56,600 nucleotides of DNA from DASXMR01 sp036495525 (GCA_036495525.1 DASXMR010000131.1:1-56600), one strand, 5' to 3'. Positions 8,106-17,169 are shown, counted from the stretch's first letter. Program-made: numbers and translations. The notes: generated from the sequence alone by a model not told the origin.

Positions 8106-9145
8106 GAGCTGACCTGCTTCTCGCCGCTGGCCGCGAGCAGCTTGTTGAGCGGCCTCAGGTCGTACAGGCTCGGCAGGCTGGTCACCGGCTGGAGCAGGCC
8201 GACCTGCACGGCGTGCTGCGCGTCGGTCTCCAGCGAGGAGGCGATGGGGTCGTTGGTGAACGTGATCTGGGTGAAGGAGGCCTGCAGCGCCGCCGCGTCC
8301 AGGCTCTTGCCGGTCAGCTTGGCCAGCTCCGCGTTGGCAGCGGCCTCGGCGGCTGACTTGTCGGAGTTGATGAAGTCGTTGGCCCGGATCTGCGCCTTCA
8401 GCAGGCCGTTGATCACCGACGGGTGAGCACGCATGAACGACTGGGTGGCCACCAGGTTGGTGGTGACGAACTGCCCGCCCGGCCACAGGCTGGCCTCATC
8501 GACGAGCACGTGCCCGCCGAGCGCCTGCATCTCCTCGTCGTACGGAGCTGGCTCCCAGCCGCCGGCGATCTGGTGGGACTGGAACGCGAGCACCGCGTCG
8601 GAGTTCGGCGTGATCGGGGTGATGTGCACGTCGCCGCCGCCGGTCTGGGTGGTGGTCATGCCGTGCTGCTTCAGCCAGTAGCGCAGCGCCACGTCCTGGG
8701 TGTTGCCCAGTGACGGCGTGGCGAGCTTCTGCCCCTTGAGCTGCGCCGCGCTGGTGATGTTCTTGCTCACTACCAGCTCGGCGCCGCCGGAGGCTGCCCC
8801 GGAGATGACCTTGATGAGCTTCCCGTTCGTGGTCTGGAACGCCTTGATCGCGGGGTTCGGCCCGACGTAGGCGGCGTCAAGCTGCCCGGCGAGCAGCGCG
8901 GTGGCCTCCTCGGTGCCGGTACTGAACGGCACCAGCTTGAGCGTGACCCCGTGGCCGAGGTCCTTGGCGAGGTAGCCCTGCTTGATGCCGACCAGCGCGC
9001 TGGCGTGGGTGATGTTCTCCAGGAACCCGAGCCGCAGCGTGACGTGGCCGTCGGAGGAGCCCCCGGAGGAGCCAGACGAACCACAGGCTGCCGCCAGCAA
9101 GGTGATCGCAGCGGCGGCTCCCGCCGCGACGAACGCTCGTCTCAT
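8102..9145 (-). CDS. ABC transporter substrate-binding lipoprotein, sulfonate/taurine/nitrate type
   Basis: Extracytoplasmic binding protein of 347 residues and first gene of the importer operon. The N-terminus MRRAFVAAGAAAAITLLAAAC is a lipoprotein signal peptide with the lipobox LAAAC, followed by a Ser/Gly linker. The mature part has the NMT1/SsuA-like fold signature: LRLGFLENITHASALVG, then ALLAGQLDAAYVGPNPAIKAF and GAASGGAELVVSKN. AAAAGGAT lies upstream of the ATG. It is likely to bind a sulfonate, taurine, nitrate or thiamine-precursor-like ligand; which one is not decidable here. Confidence 0.88.
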   Translation of the reverse strand: MRRAFVAAGAAAAITLLAAACGSSGSSGGSSDGHVTLRLGFLENITHASALVGIKQGYLAKDLGHGVTLKLVPFSTGTEEATALLAGQLDAAYVGPNPAIKAFQTTNGKLIKVISGAASGGAELVVSKNITSAAQLKGQKLATPSLGNTQDVALRYWLKQHGMTTTQTGGGDVHITPITPNSDAVLAFQSHQIAGGWEPAPYDEEMQALGGHVLVDEASLWPGGQFVTTNLVATQSFMRAHPSVINGLLKAQIRANDFINSDKSAAEAAANAELAKLTGKSLDAAALQASFTQITFTNDPIASSLETDAQHAVQVGLLQPVTSLPSLYDLRPLNKLLAASGEKQVSS

Positions 9146-9184
9146 GGGTTCATCCTTTTCCGATTGAGAATGTAGGCAACAAGT

Positions 9185-9215
9185 TTTATACCATACCCAC
9201 CGGGGAGGTAGGCAA
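9185..9215 (-). promoter_or_regulatory. Possible promoter of the sulfonate-type importer
   Basis: On the minus strand TTGCCT (9210-9215) and an extended -10, TGGTATAAA (TATAAA at 9185-9190), are 19 bp apart. The start of transcription would fall near 9178, about 30 nt before the ATG. The octamer GTAGGCAA (plus-strand reading) occurs both at 9208-9215, over the -35, and at 9172-9179, over the expected start. This could be a pair of operator half-sites. Assigned by eye. Confidence 0.4.
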
Positions 9216-9353
9216 GCCTGCGCACCGCTGCCGCCGGTGATCTTCCTGGTATTGATCTAGCCCCGGCGCGCGGCAGGCCGCGGCGCGCTCGGCTAGCGGG
9301 ACTGCCGGTCTGGGTCGGCCCGCCGCGCCTCAGCCGGCCAGCGGGCTGACGGG

Positions 9354-9391
9354 GTCAGCCGGTGTCGCTGGAGTCAGCCGGTGTCGCTGGT
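9354..9391. repeat. Tandem 19-bp repeat across a stop codon
   Basis: Two adjacent copies of a 19-bp unit beginning GTCAGCCGGTGTCGCTGG occupy 9354-9372 and 9373-9391. The stop codon of the small lipoprotein gene lies inside the second copy, so the duplication supplies a second stop just past the first. Confidence 0.7.
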
Positions 9392-9799
9392 GTCCTCGAA
9401 GTTGACGCCACTGACCGACGGAAACTTCTGCAGGCACTCCTGCAGCGCCGCCAGGTTGGCGTTGCTCGCGTTGTTGGTGCGGTAGCGCAGCGCGTAGACC
9501 ATGTTCATGGCGCTGCGGACCTTCGGCAGCGCCTCGGCCTGCACGTTCGGCACGTGCGAGCACGCGGCGCGCACGTGCAGCAAGGTAGCGACGGTGGTGT
9601 TGGACTTGAACTGGACGACGGCCCACTGCTGGCCAAGCGAGGCATCGAACTTGGCGCAGCCAGCCAGCGACAGCGACAGGATGGCCGCCGCCGCGACCAG
9701 CGAGGGCCGCCTGGCCCGTGCGGCCCGTCCCGCCAGCTGGTGTCCCGCCGGGGACTGCGGTGCTGCCACAGCGGCAAGCTTACGTGCGGGACGCCGCAC
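9374..9799 (-). CDS. Hypothetical small lipoprotein
   Basis: Up to 141 residues. An Arg-rich N-region (GRAARARRPS) is followed by a hydrophobic stretch and the lipobox LSLAGC at about residues 43-48, so the mature protein of about 94 residues should be anchored outside the membrane. The mature part has three more cysteines and no recognisable domain. The start is uncertain: the GTG at 9799 gives a long N-region, while an in-frame GTG 10 codons later gives a more usual signal peptide. It is transcribed away from the GH15 gene, with about 115 bp between them. Function is unknown. Confidence 0.7.
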   Translation of the reverse strand: MRRPARKLAAVAAPQSPAGHQLAGRAARARRPSLVAAAAILSLSLAGCAKFDASLGQQWAVVQFKSNTTVATLLHVRAACSHVPNVQAEALPKVRSAMNMVYALRYRTNNASNANLAALQECLQKFPSVSGVNFEDTSDTG

Positions 9800-9914
9800 A
9801 CGGCGCGCTGCCCCGCGCCGCCGTGTGCGTGGCCTGGCTGACGGCCTGTGCCCCTTATGCGAGGCTTAGCACGCATGGCAATGGCGGCTCAGCGGAGCTG
9901 GAGCTGGAGGACTG

Positions 9915-11753
9915 ATGGCCGGACGGATCGAGGACTACGCGCTGATCGGCGACATGCACTCGGCAGCGCTGGTCGGCCGTGACGGCTCGGTCGACTGGCT
10001 GTGCGCGCCTCGCTTCGACTCAGCCGCCTGCTTCGCCGCCCTGCTCGGCGATGAGCAGAACGGTCACTGGCTGATCGCTCCTGCCGACGCGCAGGGGCCG
10101 GCCGGCCGGCCGGCCCAGAGCAGCAGGCGGTACGCGGGCGACACGCTGATCCTCGAGACCGAGTGGCGCACGGCTGGCGGCGTGGTGCGGGTCACAGACT
10201 TCATGCCGCCCAGCGACGGCGAGACCCCGGCGCTGGTCCGCATCGTCGACTGCCTCGAGGGCGTCGTCGAGATGAAGTGCGTCTACCGGGTGCGGTTCGG
10301 CTACGGGAGGGTGACGCCCTGGGTGCGGCGGATCAACCACGCTGTGGTGGCCGTGGCCGGGCCCGACTCGCTGTGGCTGTGCACTCCGGTCCGGCTGACC
10401 GGCCAGCGGATGGCGCACGAGGCGAGCTTTACCGTCCGGGCCGGCGACCGGGTGCCGTTCGCGGTGTCCTGGACGCCCTCCCACCGTGGCGCGCCGCAGG
10501 AGGTCGACGCGGACGAGGCACTGGCGGCAACCGAGAAGTACTGGCGCGAGTGGGTCGCCACGTGCACGTATCAGGGCAAGTACCGCGACGCGGTGATCCG
10601 GTCGCTGATCACCCTGAAGGCGCTCACCTACGCGCCCACAGGCGGCATCGTGGCCGCCCCGACCACCTCCCTGCCAGAGGACATCGGCGGGGTGCGCAAC
10701 TGGGACTACCGGTACTGCTGGCTGCGCGACGCGACCATCACCCTGGAGGCGCTGCTGCGTACCGGCTATACCGGCGAGGCCGCCGACTGGCGCGAGTGGC
10801 TTGGCCGGGCGATCGCCGGGGACCCGCGTGATGTCCAGATCATGTACGGGGTGGCGGGCGAGCGTCGGCTGGACGAGTGGGTAGCCGACTGGCTGTCCGG
10901 CTACCAGAGCTCGGTGCCGGTTCGCATCGGCAACGCGGCGGTCAGTCAGCTGCAGCTCGACGTCTACGGCGAGGTGATCGACGCGCTGACCCTCGGCCGC
11001 CAGGCCGGCCTGCGGTTCGACAAGCACACCTGGAGCCTGGTGCGCGCGCTGCTGAGGTTCCTTGAGCGGAACTGGGATCAGCCCGATGAGGGCATCTGGG
11101 AGGTACGCGGGCCCCGGCGGCACTTCGTCCACTCCAAGGTCATGGCCTGGGTAGCGTTCGACCGGGCGGTGCGGACAGCCGAGCTTGGCAGTTCCGGCGC
11201 CGAGGAGGCATGGAAGGCGGCCAGGGACAAGATTCACGCCGAGGTGTGCGAGCGCGGCTACGACGCCGACCGGGGCGCGTTCACTCAGTATTACGGCAGC
11301 ACCGAGCTTGATGCCTCGGTGCTGCTGATCCCCGAGGTCGGCTTCCTGCCGCCGGACGACCCGCGGGTAGTGTCCACCGTCCGTACCATCCAGCGCGAGC
11401 TGGTCAGGGACGGCCTGGTGCTCAGGTACACCCAGCCGCAGTCAGCGCAGGCGGCCGGCCAGCACGACGTGGACGGGCTGCCTGGCGCCGAGGGCGCGTT
11501 CCTGGCTTGCAGCTTCTGGCTGGTGAACGCGCTGCACCTGATCGGCGAGTACGACGAGGCGTGCGAGCTCTTCGAGCACCTGCTCTCGCTGCGCAACGAC
11601 GTCGGGCTGCTGAGCGAGGAATTCGACCCGCGTTACGGCCAGCTGGTCGGCAACATGCCCCAGGCGTTCAGCCACATGCCGCTGATCCTGTCCGCGCTCA
11701 ACCTGGACAGCCATGAGGGTCACCACTGCCGCCGCTCGCAGGAGCGCGAGTAG
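9915..11753 (+). CDS. Glycoside hydrolase family 15 protein (glucoamylase/trehalase-like)
   Basis: A 612-residue cytoplasmic protein with no signal peptide. The N-terminal beta-sandwich domain starts IEDYALIGDMHSAALVGRDGSVDWLC, the hallmark of bacterial GH15-like proteins. The (alpha/alpha)6 barrel follows, with SLPEDIGGVRNWDYRYCWLRDA near residue 250 and a C-terminal LLSEEFDPRYGQLVGNMPQAFSH carrying a likely catalytic Glu. Mycobacterial members of this subfamily are trehalases, and others act on alpha-glucans. GGAGG lies 5 nt before the ATG. It stands alone on its strand, so substrate cannot be inferred from context. Confidence 0.9.
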   Translation: MAGRIEDYALIGDMHSAALVGRDGSVDWLCAPRFDSAACFAALLGDEQNGHWLIAPADAQGPAGRPAQSSRRYAGDTLILETEWRTAGGVVRVTDFMPPSDGETPALVRIVDCLEGVVEMKCVYRVRFGYGRVTPWVRRINHAVVAVAGPDSLWLCTPVRLTGQRMAHEASFTVRAGDRVPFAVSWTPSHRGAPQEVDADEALAATEKYWREWVATCTYQGKYRDAVIRSLITLKALTYAPTGGIVAAPTTSLPEDIGGVRNWDYRYCWLRDATITLEALLRTGYTGEAADWREWLGRAIAGDPRDVQIMYGVAGERRLDEWVADWLSGYQSSVPVRIGNAAVSQLQLDVYGEVIDALTLGRQAGLRFDKHTWSLVRALLRFLERNWDQPDEGIWEVRGPRRHFVHSKVMAWVAFDRAVRTAELGSSGAEEAWKAARDKIHAEVCERGYDADRGAFTQYYGSTELDASVLLIPEVGFLPPDDPRVVSTVRTIQRELVRDGLVLRYTQPQSAQAAGQHDVDGLPGAEGAFLACSFWLVNALHLIGEYDEACELFEHLLSLRNDVGLLSEEFDPRYGQLVGNMPQAFSHMPLILSALNLDSHEGHHCRRSQERE

Positions 11754-11827
11754 GCCGGCCGGTACACCCAAGATCACTCAGCTGGTGACGCTGCGCCGGC
11801 CAGCAAGTGCCACACTGATCGGTAGCC

Positions 11828-12739
11828 ATGGCACCCCGCCCGCACATTCTGGTCGTCAACGGCCGTAAGGTCCGCCAGCCGGTCTTCGTCATCGGCGCGC
11901 CATACTCGGGCGCGGACCTGGTGGCGCGCGCCCTGAAGCAGTCAGCAGGCATGCACCTCACGATCGGCCAGCGCAGCGTGGTCAGCGTCGCGTACGCGTT
12001 CGCCCGCAGCCCGTCGATACAGCGGGGGCGGAGCGAGGCGGCGGCCACCGTGGTCCGCGACGCGCTGGCCCAGGCGTGGCAGGTGAGCTCCCACAGCTGC
12101 CTGGAGTGCTCAGCCGCGTGCCGGGCGGCTGGCGGGGTGGACGGGGCCGGAACATGCGTCACTGAGCGTGAGATCACGCGCTACGGCGACGCCAGCCCGG
12201 ATCTCATGTACTGCGCCGAGATCCTGGTCGACGCCTTTGGCGATGCGCGCCTGATCCAGCTGGTCAGGGATGGCCGGGACGTGGTCGCCGCGATGCTGGC
12301 CGATCCGCAGACGGCTGGCTGGTTCAGGCGCGAGGAGGCGAGCCTCGGCAGCGAGTTCCCGCACCCGTTCCTCGGCATCGAGACCCAGGCTGACCTGGCC
12401 GCGTGGCCGAAGCTGTCACTGGCGGGCAAGTGCGCGATGCGCTGGCGCGGCGCGGTCAGGAAGATGGCCCGGCTGCGCGGCAGCATGCGAGCCGAGCAGC
12501 TGACCACGCTGCGCTACGAGGAAATGGCGCGGCGGCCGGAGTCGGCGGCCGGCGCGGTCAGCGCCTTCGTCGGCGACGACGTGGGCCCGGTACGGCTGGC
12601 TGCGCACCGGCGCGGCCTGGCCGGCGCCGGGCCGGGCTTCGAGGTCGGCAGCTGGCGGCGGGCGCTGACGCCAGCCCAGCTCAGCGACGTGGAGCGGGCA
12701 GCCGGAGAGGACCTGCGCCGGGTCGGCTACGGCAGCTAG
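11828..12739 (+). CDS. Sulfotransferase-family protein with a cysteine cluster
   Basis: A 303-residue P-loop protein of the PAPS-dependent sulfotransferase type. The 5'-phosphosulfate loop is FVIGAPYSGADLVARAL (residues 20-36) and the 3'-phosphate motif is LVRDGRDVVAAML (145-157). The first loop deviates from the usual G-x-x-R-S-G-T-T/S, with Tyr-Ser-Gly-Ala in its place, so catalysis is not certain. Between the two lies C91-x2-C94-x3-C98-x11-C110, an arrangement that looks like a metal site or disulfide pair and is not part of the core fold. The acceptor is unknown. The gene follows the GH15 gene by 74 bp. Confidence 0.75.
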   Translation: MAPRPHILVVNGRKVRQPVFVIGAPYSGADLVARALKQSAGMHLTIGQRSVVSVAYAFARSPSIQRGRSEAAATVVRDALAQAWQVSSHSCLECSAACRAAGGVDGAGTCVTEREITRYGDASPDLMYCAEILVDAFGDARLIQLVRDGRDVVAAMLADPQTAGWFRREEASLGSEFPHPFLGIETQADLAAWPKLSLAGKCAMRWRGAVRKMARLRGSMRAEQLTTLRYEEMARRPESAAGAVSAFVGDDVGPVRLAAHRRGLAGAGPGFEVGSWRRALTPAQLSDVERAAGEDLRRVGYGS

Positions 12740-13026
12740 CCCGGCCGAACTCACCAGCCAGCGGCCTGCTTCCCGCCCCTGCACCGGGTAGCCCGCAGCC
12801 GCTGGGAGCCATGCTGCGGCTCGGGCAGCAGCAGACTTCCCACGCTGTTCCCCCAGGGGTCGCTGGGCCCGGCTGTCGGCCACCGGGCCGGCCAAGGAAG
12901 CGGACCAGCCGGCCGGCCCTGGATGCGGACCAGCCGGCTGGCCGGGGCCCGGTCGGGGTCCTCGTTGCCGGGTGCCCGGCTGAGCCTGATGCGCGCGGCG
13001 CGGGCGGAATGCGGCAGGATGTGCGG
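12740..13026. other. Intergenic gap with a short direct repeat
   Basis: No gene is seen in these 287 bases. A 19-bp motif beginning GCGGACCAGCCGGC occurs at 12900-12918 and again at 12925-12943 with one difference (25-bp period). The region upstream of the SDR gene is otherwise featureless GC-rich sequence. Confidence 0.5.
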
Positions 13027-13785
13027 GTGGATCTAGGACTGCGCGATCATGTGTACATCGTCACCGGCGGAAGCCGCGGGCTCGGCCGTGCGGCGGCGCA
13101 GGCGCTGGCCGCTGATGGGGCGCGGGTGGTCATCAGCGGCCGCAGCGCGGCCGCGGCGGCAGCGGCCGCCGCGGAGCTCGGCGAGGGCCGCGCGGTGGGC
13201 CTCGCCGCCGACAACGCCGACCCGGACGCGCCGGCTGCCCTGCTGGCCGCTGCCAGGCAGTCGTTCGGGCGGCTGGACGGCGCGCTGATCAGCGTCGGCG
13301 GACCGCCGGGCGGCGGCACGGCGCAGATCGGCGACGACGCCTGGCGGGCTGCGTTCGAGAGCGTGTTCCTCGGGGCCGTCAGGATGGCGCGTGAGGTGGC
13401 CGCGCAGCTTGGCGACGGCGGGTCGATCGCCTTCGTGCTCTCGTCGTCGGTGCGCTCACCGATCCCCGACCTGGCCATCTCCAACGGCCTGCGGCCAGGC
13501 CTGGCCGGCGTGGCCAAGACACTCGCTGACGAGCTGGGCCCTGCTGGCATCCGGGTGAACGGGCTGCTGCCAGGCCGCATCCAGACCGACCGGGTCGACG
13601 AGCTCGACCGGCTGCGCGGCGACCCGACGGAGGTCAGGGCGCAGCACTCGCAGCGGATCCCGCTGCGCAGGTATGGCAGGCCCGAGGAGTTCGGCCGGGT
13701 CGCCGCCTTCGTGCTGTCACCGGCGGCCGGGTACCTAACCGGAGCGATGATCCCGGTCGACGGCGGGGCGCTGCGGGCCATCTGA
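13027..13785 (+). CDS. SDR family oxidoreductase
   Basis: A 252-residue short-chain dehydrogenase/reductase. The NAD(P)-binding motif is TGGSRGLGRA (about residues 11-20), with the acidic/basic discriminator region ISGRSA, which favours NADP. The usual NNAG is replaced by SVGGPPGG. The active-site Ser lies in FVLSSSVRSP, but the canonical Tyr-x3-Lys is not obvious: the matching segment reads LAISNGLRPGLAG. This is typical of a divergent SDR group related to 3-oxoacyl-ACP reductases, and it casts doubt on normal catalysis. GGCAGGA lies about 8 nt before the GTG at 13027. GTG 13021 and ATG 13009 are alternatives. Confidence 0.82.
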   Translation: MDLGLRDHVYIVTGGSRGLGRAAAQALAADGARVVISGRSAAAAAAAAAELGEGRAVGLAADNADPDAPAALLAAARQSFGRLDGALISVGGPPGGGTAQIGDDAWRAAFESVFLGAVRMAREVAAQLGDGGSIAFVLSSSVRSPIPDLAISNGLRPGLAGVAKTLADELGPAGIRVNGLLPGRIQTDRVDELDRLRGDPTEVRAQHSQRIPLRRYGRPEEFGRVAAFVLSPAAGYLTGAMIPVDGGALRAI

Positions 13786-14081
13786 CAAAGGCGGGGAATT
13801 CTGCCGGCAATGGCGCCATGCTGGCCCGGCGCGATTGGCGAGTCTGGTGCAGATTGCCGGCTGCCGGCAGTCGTCCGCGATTATGACCGCTGTGTCAGAT
13901 GCGAATACCGCCGGTAATCCAGGCAGTGGCCGGCCGCCCCGGCAGAATGCGAAATAAGGGGACCCCGGAAATCCGTCACTGGCCGCGCCAGCAACTGAGA
14001 ATCGATGGCAGCCGGCACCGACCGTGAGCCGTCGGTGAACTCGCTCCGAGGCTCGCCTTGTTCCCCGCCGGAGGGCCGGAT
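13786..14081. terminator. Convergent intergenic gap with hairpin
   Basis: These 296 bases separate the SDR gene from the convergent ABC exporter gene. A 7-bp hairpin, CACCGAC (14016-14022) and GTCGGTG (14031-14037) with an 8-nt loop, lies 45 bp after the exporter stop on the minus strand and could end either transcript. No gene fragment was recognised. Confidence 0.4.
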
Positions 14082-16190
14082 TCAGGCTCGCGCGGCCTCC
14101 TGGCCGGCGAACTGGGTGTGGTACAGCTCGGCGTACAGTCCGCCAGCCGCGAGCAACTCTGCATGCCTGCCGCGCTCGCGGACCTGGCCGTCGTCGATGA
14201 CCAGGATCTGGTCCGCCTCGCGGATCGTGGACAGCCGGTGCGCGATGACCAGCGAGGTGCGCCCGGTCAGCGCCGTCCGCAGCGCGCGCTGGACCGCCGC
14301 CTCGGACTCGGAGTCCAGGTGCGCGGTGGCCTCGTCAAGTACAACCACCGACGGCGCCTTGAGCAGCAGCCTGGCAAGCGCGATCCGCTGCTTCTCGCCG
14401 CCGGACAGCCGGTAGCCGCGGTCACCGACGACGGTGTCCAGCCCATCAGGCAAGCCGCCGATCAGGTCCCAGATCTGCGCAGCCCGGCACGCCTCGACCA
14501 GGTCGGCCTCGGACGCGTCCGGCCTGGCGTAGGCCAGGTTGGCCCTGATCGTGTCGTGGAACAGGTGCGCATCCTGGGTGACCACGCCGACCACGTCGTG
14601 CAACGAGGCCTGGGTGACGTCGCGCAGGTCCTGGCCGCCGATCCTGACCGCTCCGGCCAGGGGGTCGTACAGCCTCGATACCAGGTGGGTGATCGTCGTC
14701 TTGCCCGCGCCCGACGGGCCGACCAGCGCGGTCAGCTGCCCGGCCGGGGCGTCGAAGCTGACGTCAGTCAGCACGTTGCGGCCCGGCTCTGAGTGCTCAG
14801 GCCCCGGCAGCGCGATCGACTCAAGCGACGCGAGCGAGACCTCGCTGGCCATCGGGTAGCGGAAGGTCACGTGGTCGAAGCTCACCGGCGGCGCCGCTGC
14901 TGTCCCGTCGCGGCCGGACGTACTGGCGGCGATTCGGTTCGCGGCGGCTGAGCCATTCACTGTCGGTGACCCGTTGGCAGTCGCTGACCCGTTCCCCGGC
15001 CCTGAGCCGGTCGCTGTCGCTGACCCGTTCGCCGTGGCAGGACCAGTCGGCGCGGCTGACTGCGCAGCGGCCAGACCTGGCGAACCGGCTAGCGCGACCG
15101 GGTCCGGCCCGGTGGCCTCGCCCGTCCGGCGCAGCGGCACCGCTCCCGGCCGGTCCTCGATCAGCGGCTTCAGGTCGAGCACCTCGAATACCCGGTCAAA
15201 GCTGACCAGCGCCGTCATGACATCGACCTGCACGTTCGACAGGCCGGTGATCGGTCCGTACAGCCGGCCGAGCAGCGCCGCGAGCGCGACCAGGCTGCCG
15301 AGCTGGATCTCGTGGTGGATGACCAGGGTGCCGCCGAGGCCGTAGGTAACGGCCGTGGCCAGCGATGCCAGCAGCGTCAGCGCCACGAATAGCGCGCCGC
15401 CGTAGATGGCGGTGACGACGCCGATGTCCCTGACCCGGCCTGCTCGCCGGGCGAAGACGTCGGCCTCCTCTTCCGGCCTGCCGTAGAGCTTGACCAGCAT
15501 CGCGCCGGCCACGTTGAACCGCTCGGTCATCGTCGTGCCCATCGCGGCGTCGAGCTGCATGGACTCGCGGCTCAGTCGCTGCAGCCTGCGTCCGACCAGC
15601 CGGGCCGGGATGATGAACGCGGGCAGCAGCACCAGCGCGACGACGGTGACCAGCCAGGACAGCGAGACCATGACGGCGAGCACGAGCAGCAGTGACAGCA
15701 CGTTGGATACCACTGACGACAGCGTCGAGGTCAGCGCCTGCTGGGCGCCGATCACGTCGCTGTTCAGCCTGCTGACCAGCGAGCCGGTCTGCGCCCTGGT
15801 GAAGAACGCGATGGGCTGGCGCTGGACGTGCCGGAACACCTGAGTGCGCAGGTCGTAGATCAGTCCTTCGCCGATCTTGGAGGAGAGCCAGCGGCCGCCG
15901 ATGCTGAGCAGCGCGTCCAGTAGCGCGAGCCCGGCCACGACCGCGGCGATGCCGAGCACCACGGCGATATCCCCTGGCAGGACGCCATCGTCGATCAGCC
16001 CCCGCAGCAGCAGCGGTACCGTCACCACCACGACCGCGTCCAGCGAGGTGATCCCCAGGAAGGTCGCGAGGGTGAGGCGGTGCGGCCGGGCGTAGGACAG
16101 CACCCGGCGGACCGTCCCCGGCTTGAGTTCCTGATGCGCAACGCCCCGGTCGCGCGTGAACGAGTGCATCGCGCGCCAGTTGTAAGCCAT
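14082..16190 (-). CDS. ABC exporter, fused permease and ATPase, with repeat-bearing linker
   Basis: A 702-residue type IV ABC exporter half-transporter of the MsbA/multidrug type. Residues 1 to about 345 hold six membrane helices. The ATPase follows with Walker A VGPSGAGKTTI, signature LSGGEKQRIALARLLL, Walker B VVVLDEATAHLD and switch His in VIAHRLSTI. The join between the domains is about 90 residues longer than usual. It is low in complexity, with repeated A-T-A-N-G-S hexapeptides encoded by 18-bp units at 14950-15057. Homodimer or partnered function cannot be told. The substrate is unknown. Confidence 0.9.
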   Translation of the reverse strand: MAYNWRAMHSFTRDRGVAHQELKPGTVRRVLSYARPHRLTLATFLGITSLDAVVVVTVPLLLRGLIDDGVLPGDIAVVLGIAAVVAGLALLDALLSIGGRWLSSKIGEGLIYDLRTQVFRHVQRQPIAFFTRAQTGSLVSRLNSDVIGAQQALTSTLSSVVSNVLSLLLVLAVMVSLSWLVTVVALVLLPAFIIPARLVGRRLQRLSRESMQLDAAMGTTMTERFNVAGAMLVKLYGRPEEEADVFARRAGRVRDIGVVTAIYGGALFVALTLLASLATAVTYGLGGTLVIHHEIQLGSLVALAALLGRLYGPITGLSNVQVDVMTALVSFDRVFEVLDLKPLIEDRPGAVPLRRTGEATGPDPVALAGSPGLAAAQSAAPTGPATANGSATATGSGPGNGSATANGSPTVNGSAAANRIAASTSGRDGTAAAPPVSFDHVTFRYPMASEVSLASLESIALPGPEHSEPGRNVLTDVSFDAPAGQLTALVGPSGAGKTTITHLVSRLYDPLAGAVRIGGQDLRDVTQASLHDVVGVVTQDAHLFHDTIRANLAYARPDASEADLVEACRAAQIWDLIGGLPDGLDTVVGDRGYRLSGGEKQRIALARLLLKAPSVVVLDEATAHLDSESEAAVQRALRTALTGRTSLVIAHRLSTIREADQILVIDDGQVRERGRHAELLAAGGLYAELYHTQFAGQEAARA
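14950..15057 (-). repeat. Six 18-bp tandem units coding an A-T-A-N-G-S-like linker
   Basis: Six consecutive 18-bp units share the plus-strand core GACCCGTT...GTCGCT with varying identity. Read on the minus strand they add hexapeptides such as ATANGS, ATGSGP, GNGSAT and PTVNGS to the linker of the ABC exporter. The unit length is a multiple of three, so copy-number change keeps the frame. Confidence 0.75.
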
Positions 16191-16328
16191 GACCGCGTGA
16201 ACTCCTGTTCTGTATCCGAGCTTCCCTTGTCCGCTGCGGGCGAACCGCCCGGCGGGCTGACGCCTGCTGATCAGCCGCCGAGGCGGCCGGGTGGAGACGC
16301 TCAGGTGTCAGAATCGGTGCTCAAGCGC

Positions 16329-16354
16329 CCTTGAAGTCAAGGCTTTCATCCCGT
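16329..16354 (-). promoter_or_regulatory. Operator-like inverted repeats upstream of the ABC exporter
   Basis: CCTTGA-AG-TCAAGG (16329-16342) is a 6-2-6 palindrome. Just upstream, a further TCAAG half-site at 16321-16325 pairs with the CTTGA at 16330-16334. Three alternating half-sites therefore lie about 130 bp before the exporter start. This layout suits a dimeric repressor or MerR-type regulator, but no regulator gene of that kind is adjacent. Confidence 0.35.
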
Positions 16355-16392
16355 CGCCTGCCGCTGCGCGGCGAGTGACCCGGCCGGCGTCG

Positions 16393-17169
16393 TTAGTGGC
16401 CCTGGCGGGCGCGCAGCAGTCTCGTCTGCGCGGCACGCTCGGCGGCTGACTGCTGATCCAGGGTGTTACCCGGCGCCAGGGCCAGTAGCGCCTTGGTCGC
16501 CCTGGCAGCTTTCTCGTCGACGGCCAGCAGGGCCGCCACCAGGTCGGCTACCGCGCCGTTCAGTTCGCCGGCCGGCACGACCAGCTCGGCCAGCCGGAGC
16601 GCCGCGGCCTCAGCGGCGTCGACGGTACGCGCGGTCAGGCACAGCTCGATGGCCCTTGGCAGTCCGACGATGTCGACCAGGGGCTTGGTGCCGGTGAGGT
16701 CGGGAACCAGGCCAAGGGCCGGCTCTTTCATGCAGAGGCTCGCGTCGGCGGTGAGGATGCGCAGGTCGCAGGCGAGCGCGAGCTGGAAGCCGGCGCCGAT
16801 GGCGTGCCCGTGCACGGCGGCGACCGACACGATCCGCTGGTCGCGCAGCCAGGTGTAGCCGGCCTGCCAGCTGGCGACTGCCGCCTCGAATCCCGGATCG
16901 GCCGGGCTGAGCGGCGGCTCCTCGCCTGGCACGCCCTGAGCGGTGAACATCCGCAAGTCGATGCCAGCGCAGAAGGACAGCCCGGCGCCGCGTAGCACCA
17001 CCACCCGGATCTGCTCGGGCAGCTCGCGGCCGATAGCAGCGAGCCCGCGCCACATCAGCGGGGTCATCGCGTTGCGCCGCTCAGGGCGGTTCAGCGTCAC
17101 TGTGGCCACGGCGTCGCTGACGTCCAGCCGCAGCCCGCTGGCTGCGAGGTCAGCGGCGTCGATCGTCAT
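16393..17169 (-). CDS. Enoyl-CoA hydratase/isomerase family protein
   Basis: A 258-residue crotonase-fold protein. The oxyanion-hole segments are LSFCAGIDLRMF (about 64-75) and AVHGHAIGAGFQLALACDLR (about 117-136). A Glu is present in KEPALGLVPD, where one of the catalytic acids of hydratases lies. This suggests an active hydratase or isomerase on an acyl-CoA, but the substrate is not predictable. It is followed on the same strand by the exporter gene after 200 bp and preceded by the small HTH gene. Similar neighbourhoods exist in streptomycetes. Confidence 0.85.
   Translation of the reverse strand: MTIDAADLAASGLRLDVSDAVATVTLNRPERRNAMTPLMWRGLAAIGRELPEQIRVVVLRGAGLSFCAGIDLRMFTAQGVPGEEPPLSPADPGFEAAVASWQAGYTWLRDQRIVSVAAVHGHAIGAGFQLALACDLRILTADASLCMKEPALGLVPDLTGTKPLVDIVGLPRAIELCLTARTVDAAEAAALRLAELVVPAGELNGAVADLVAALLAVDEKAARATKALLALAPGNTLDQQSAAERAAQTRLLRARQGH

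Noticed and set aside
12403..13026. Upstream extension of the SDR frame at 13027
   Set aside because: The frame overlaps the end of the sulfotransferase gene in another phase and shows no SDR similarity before VDLGLRDHVYIVTGG.
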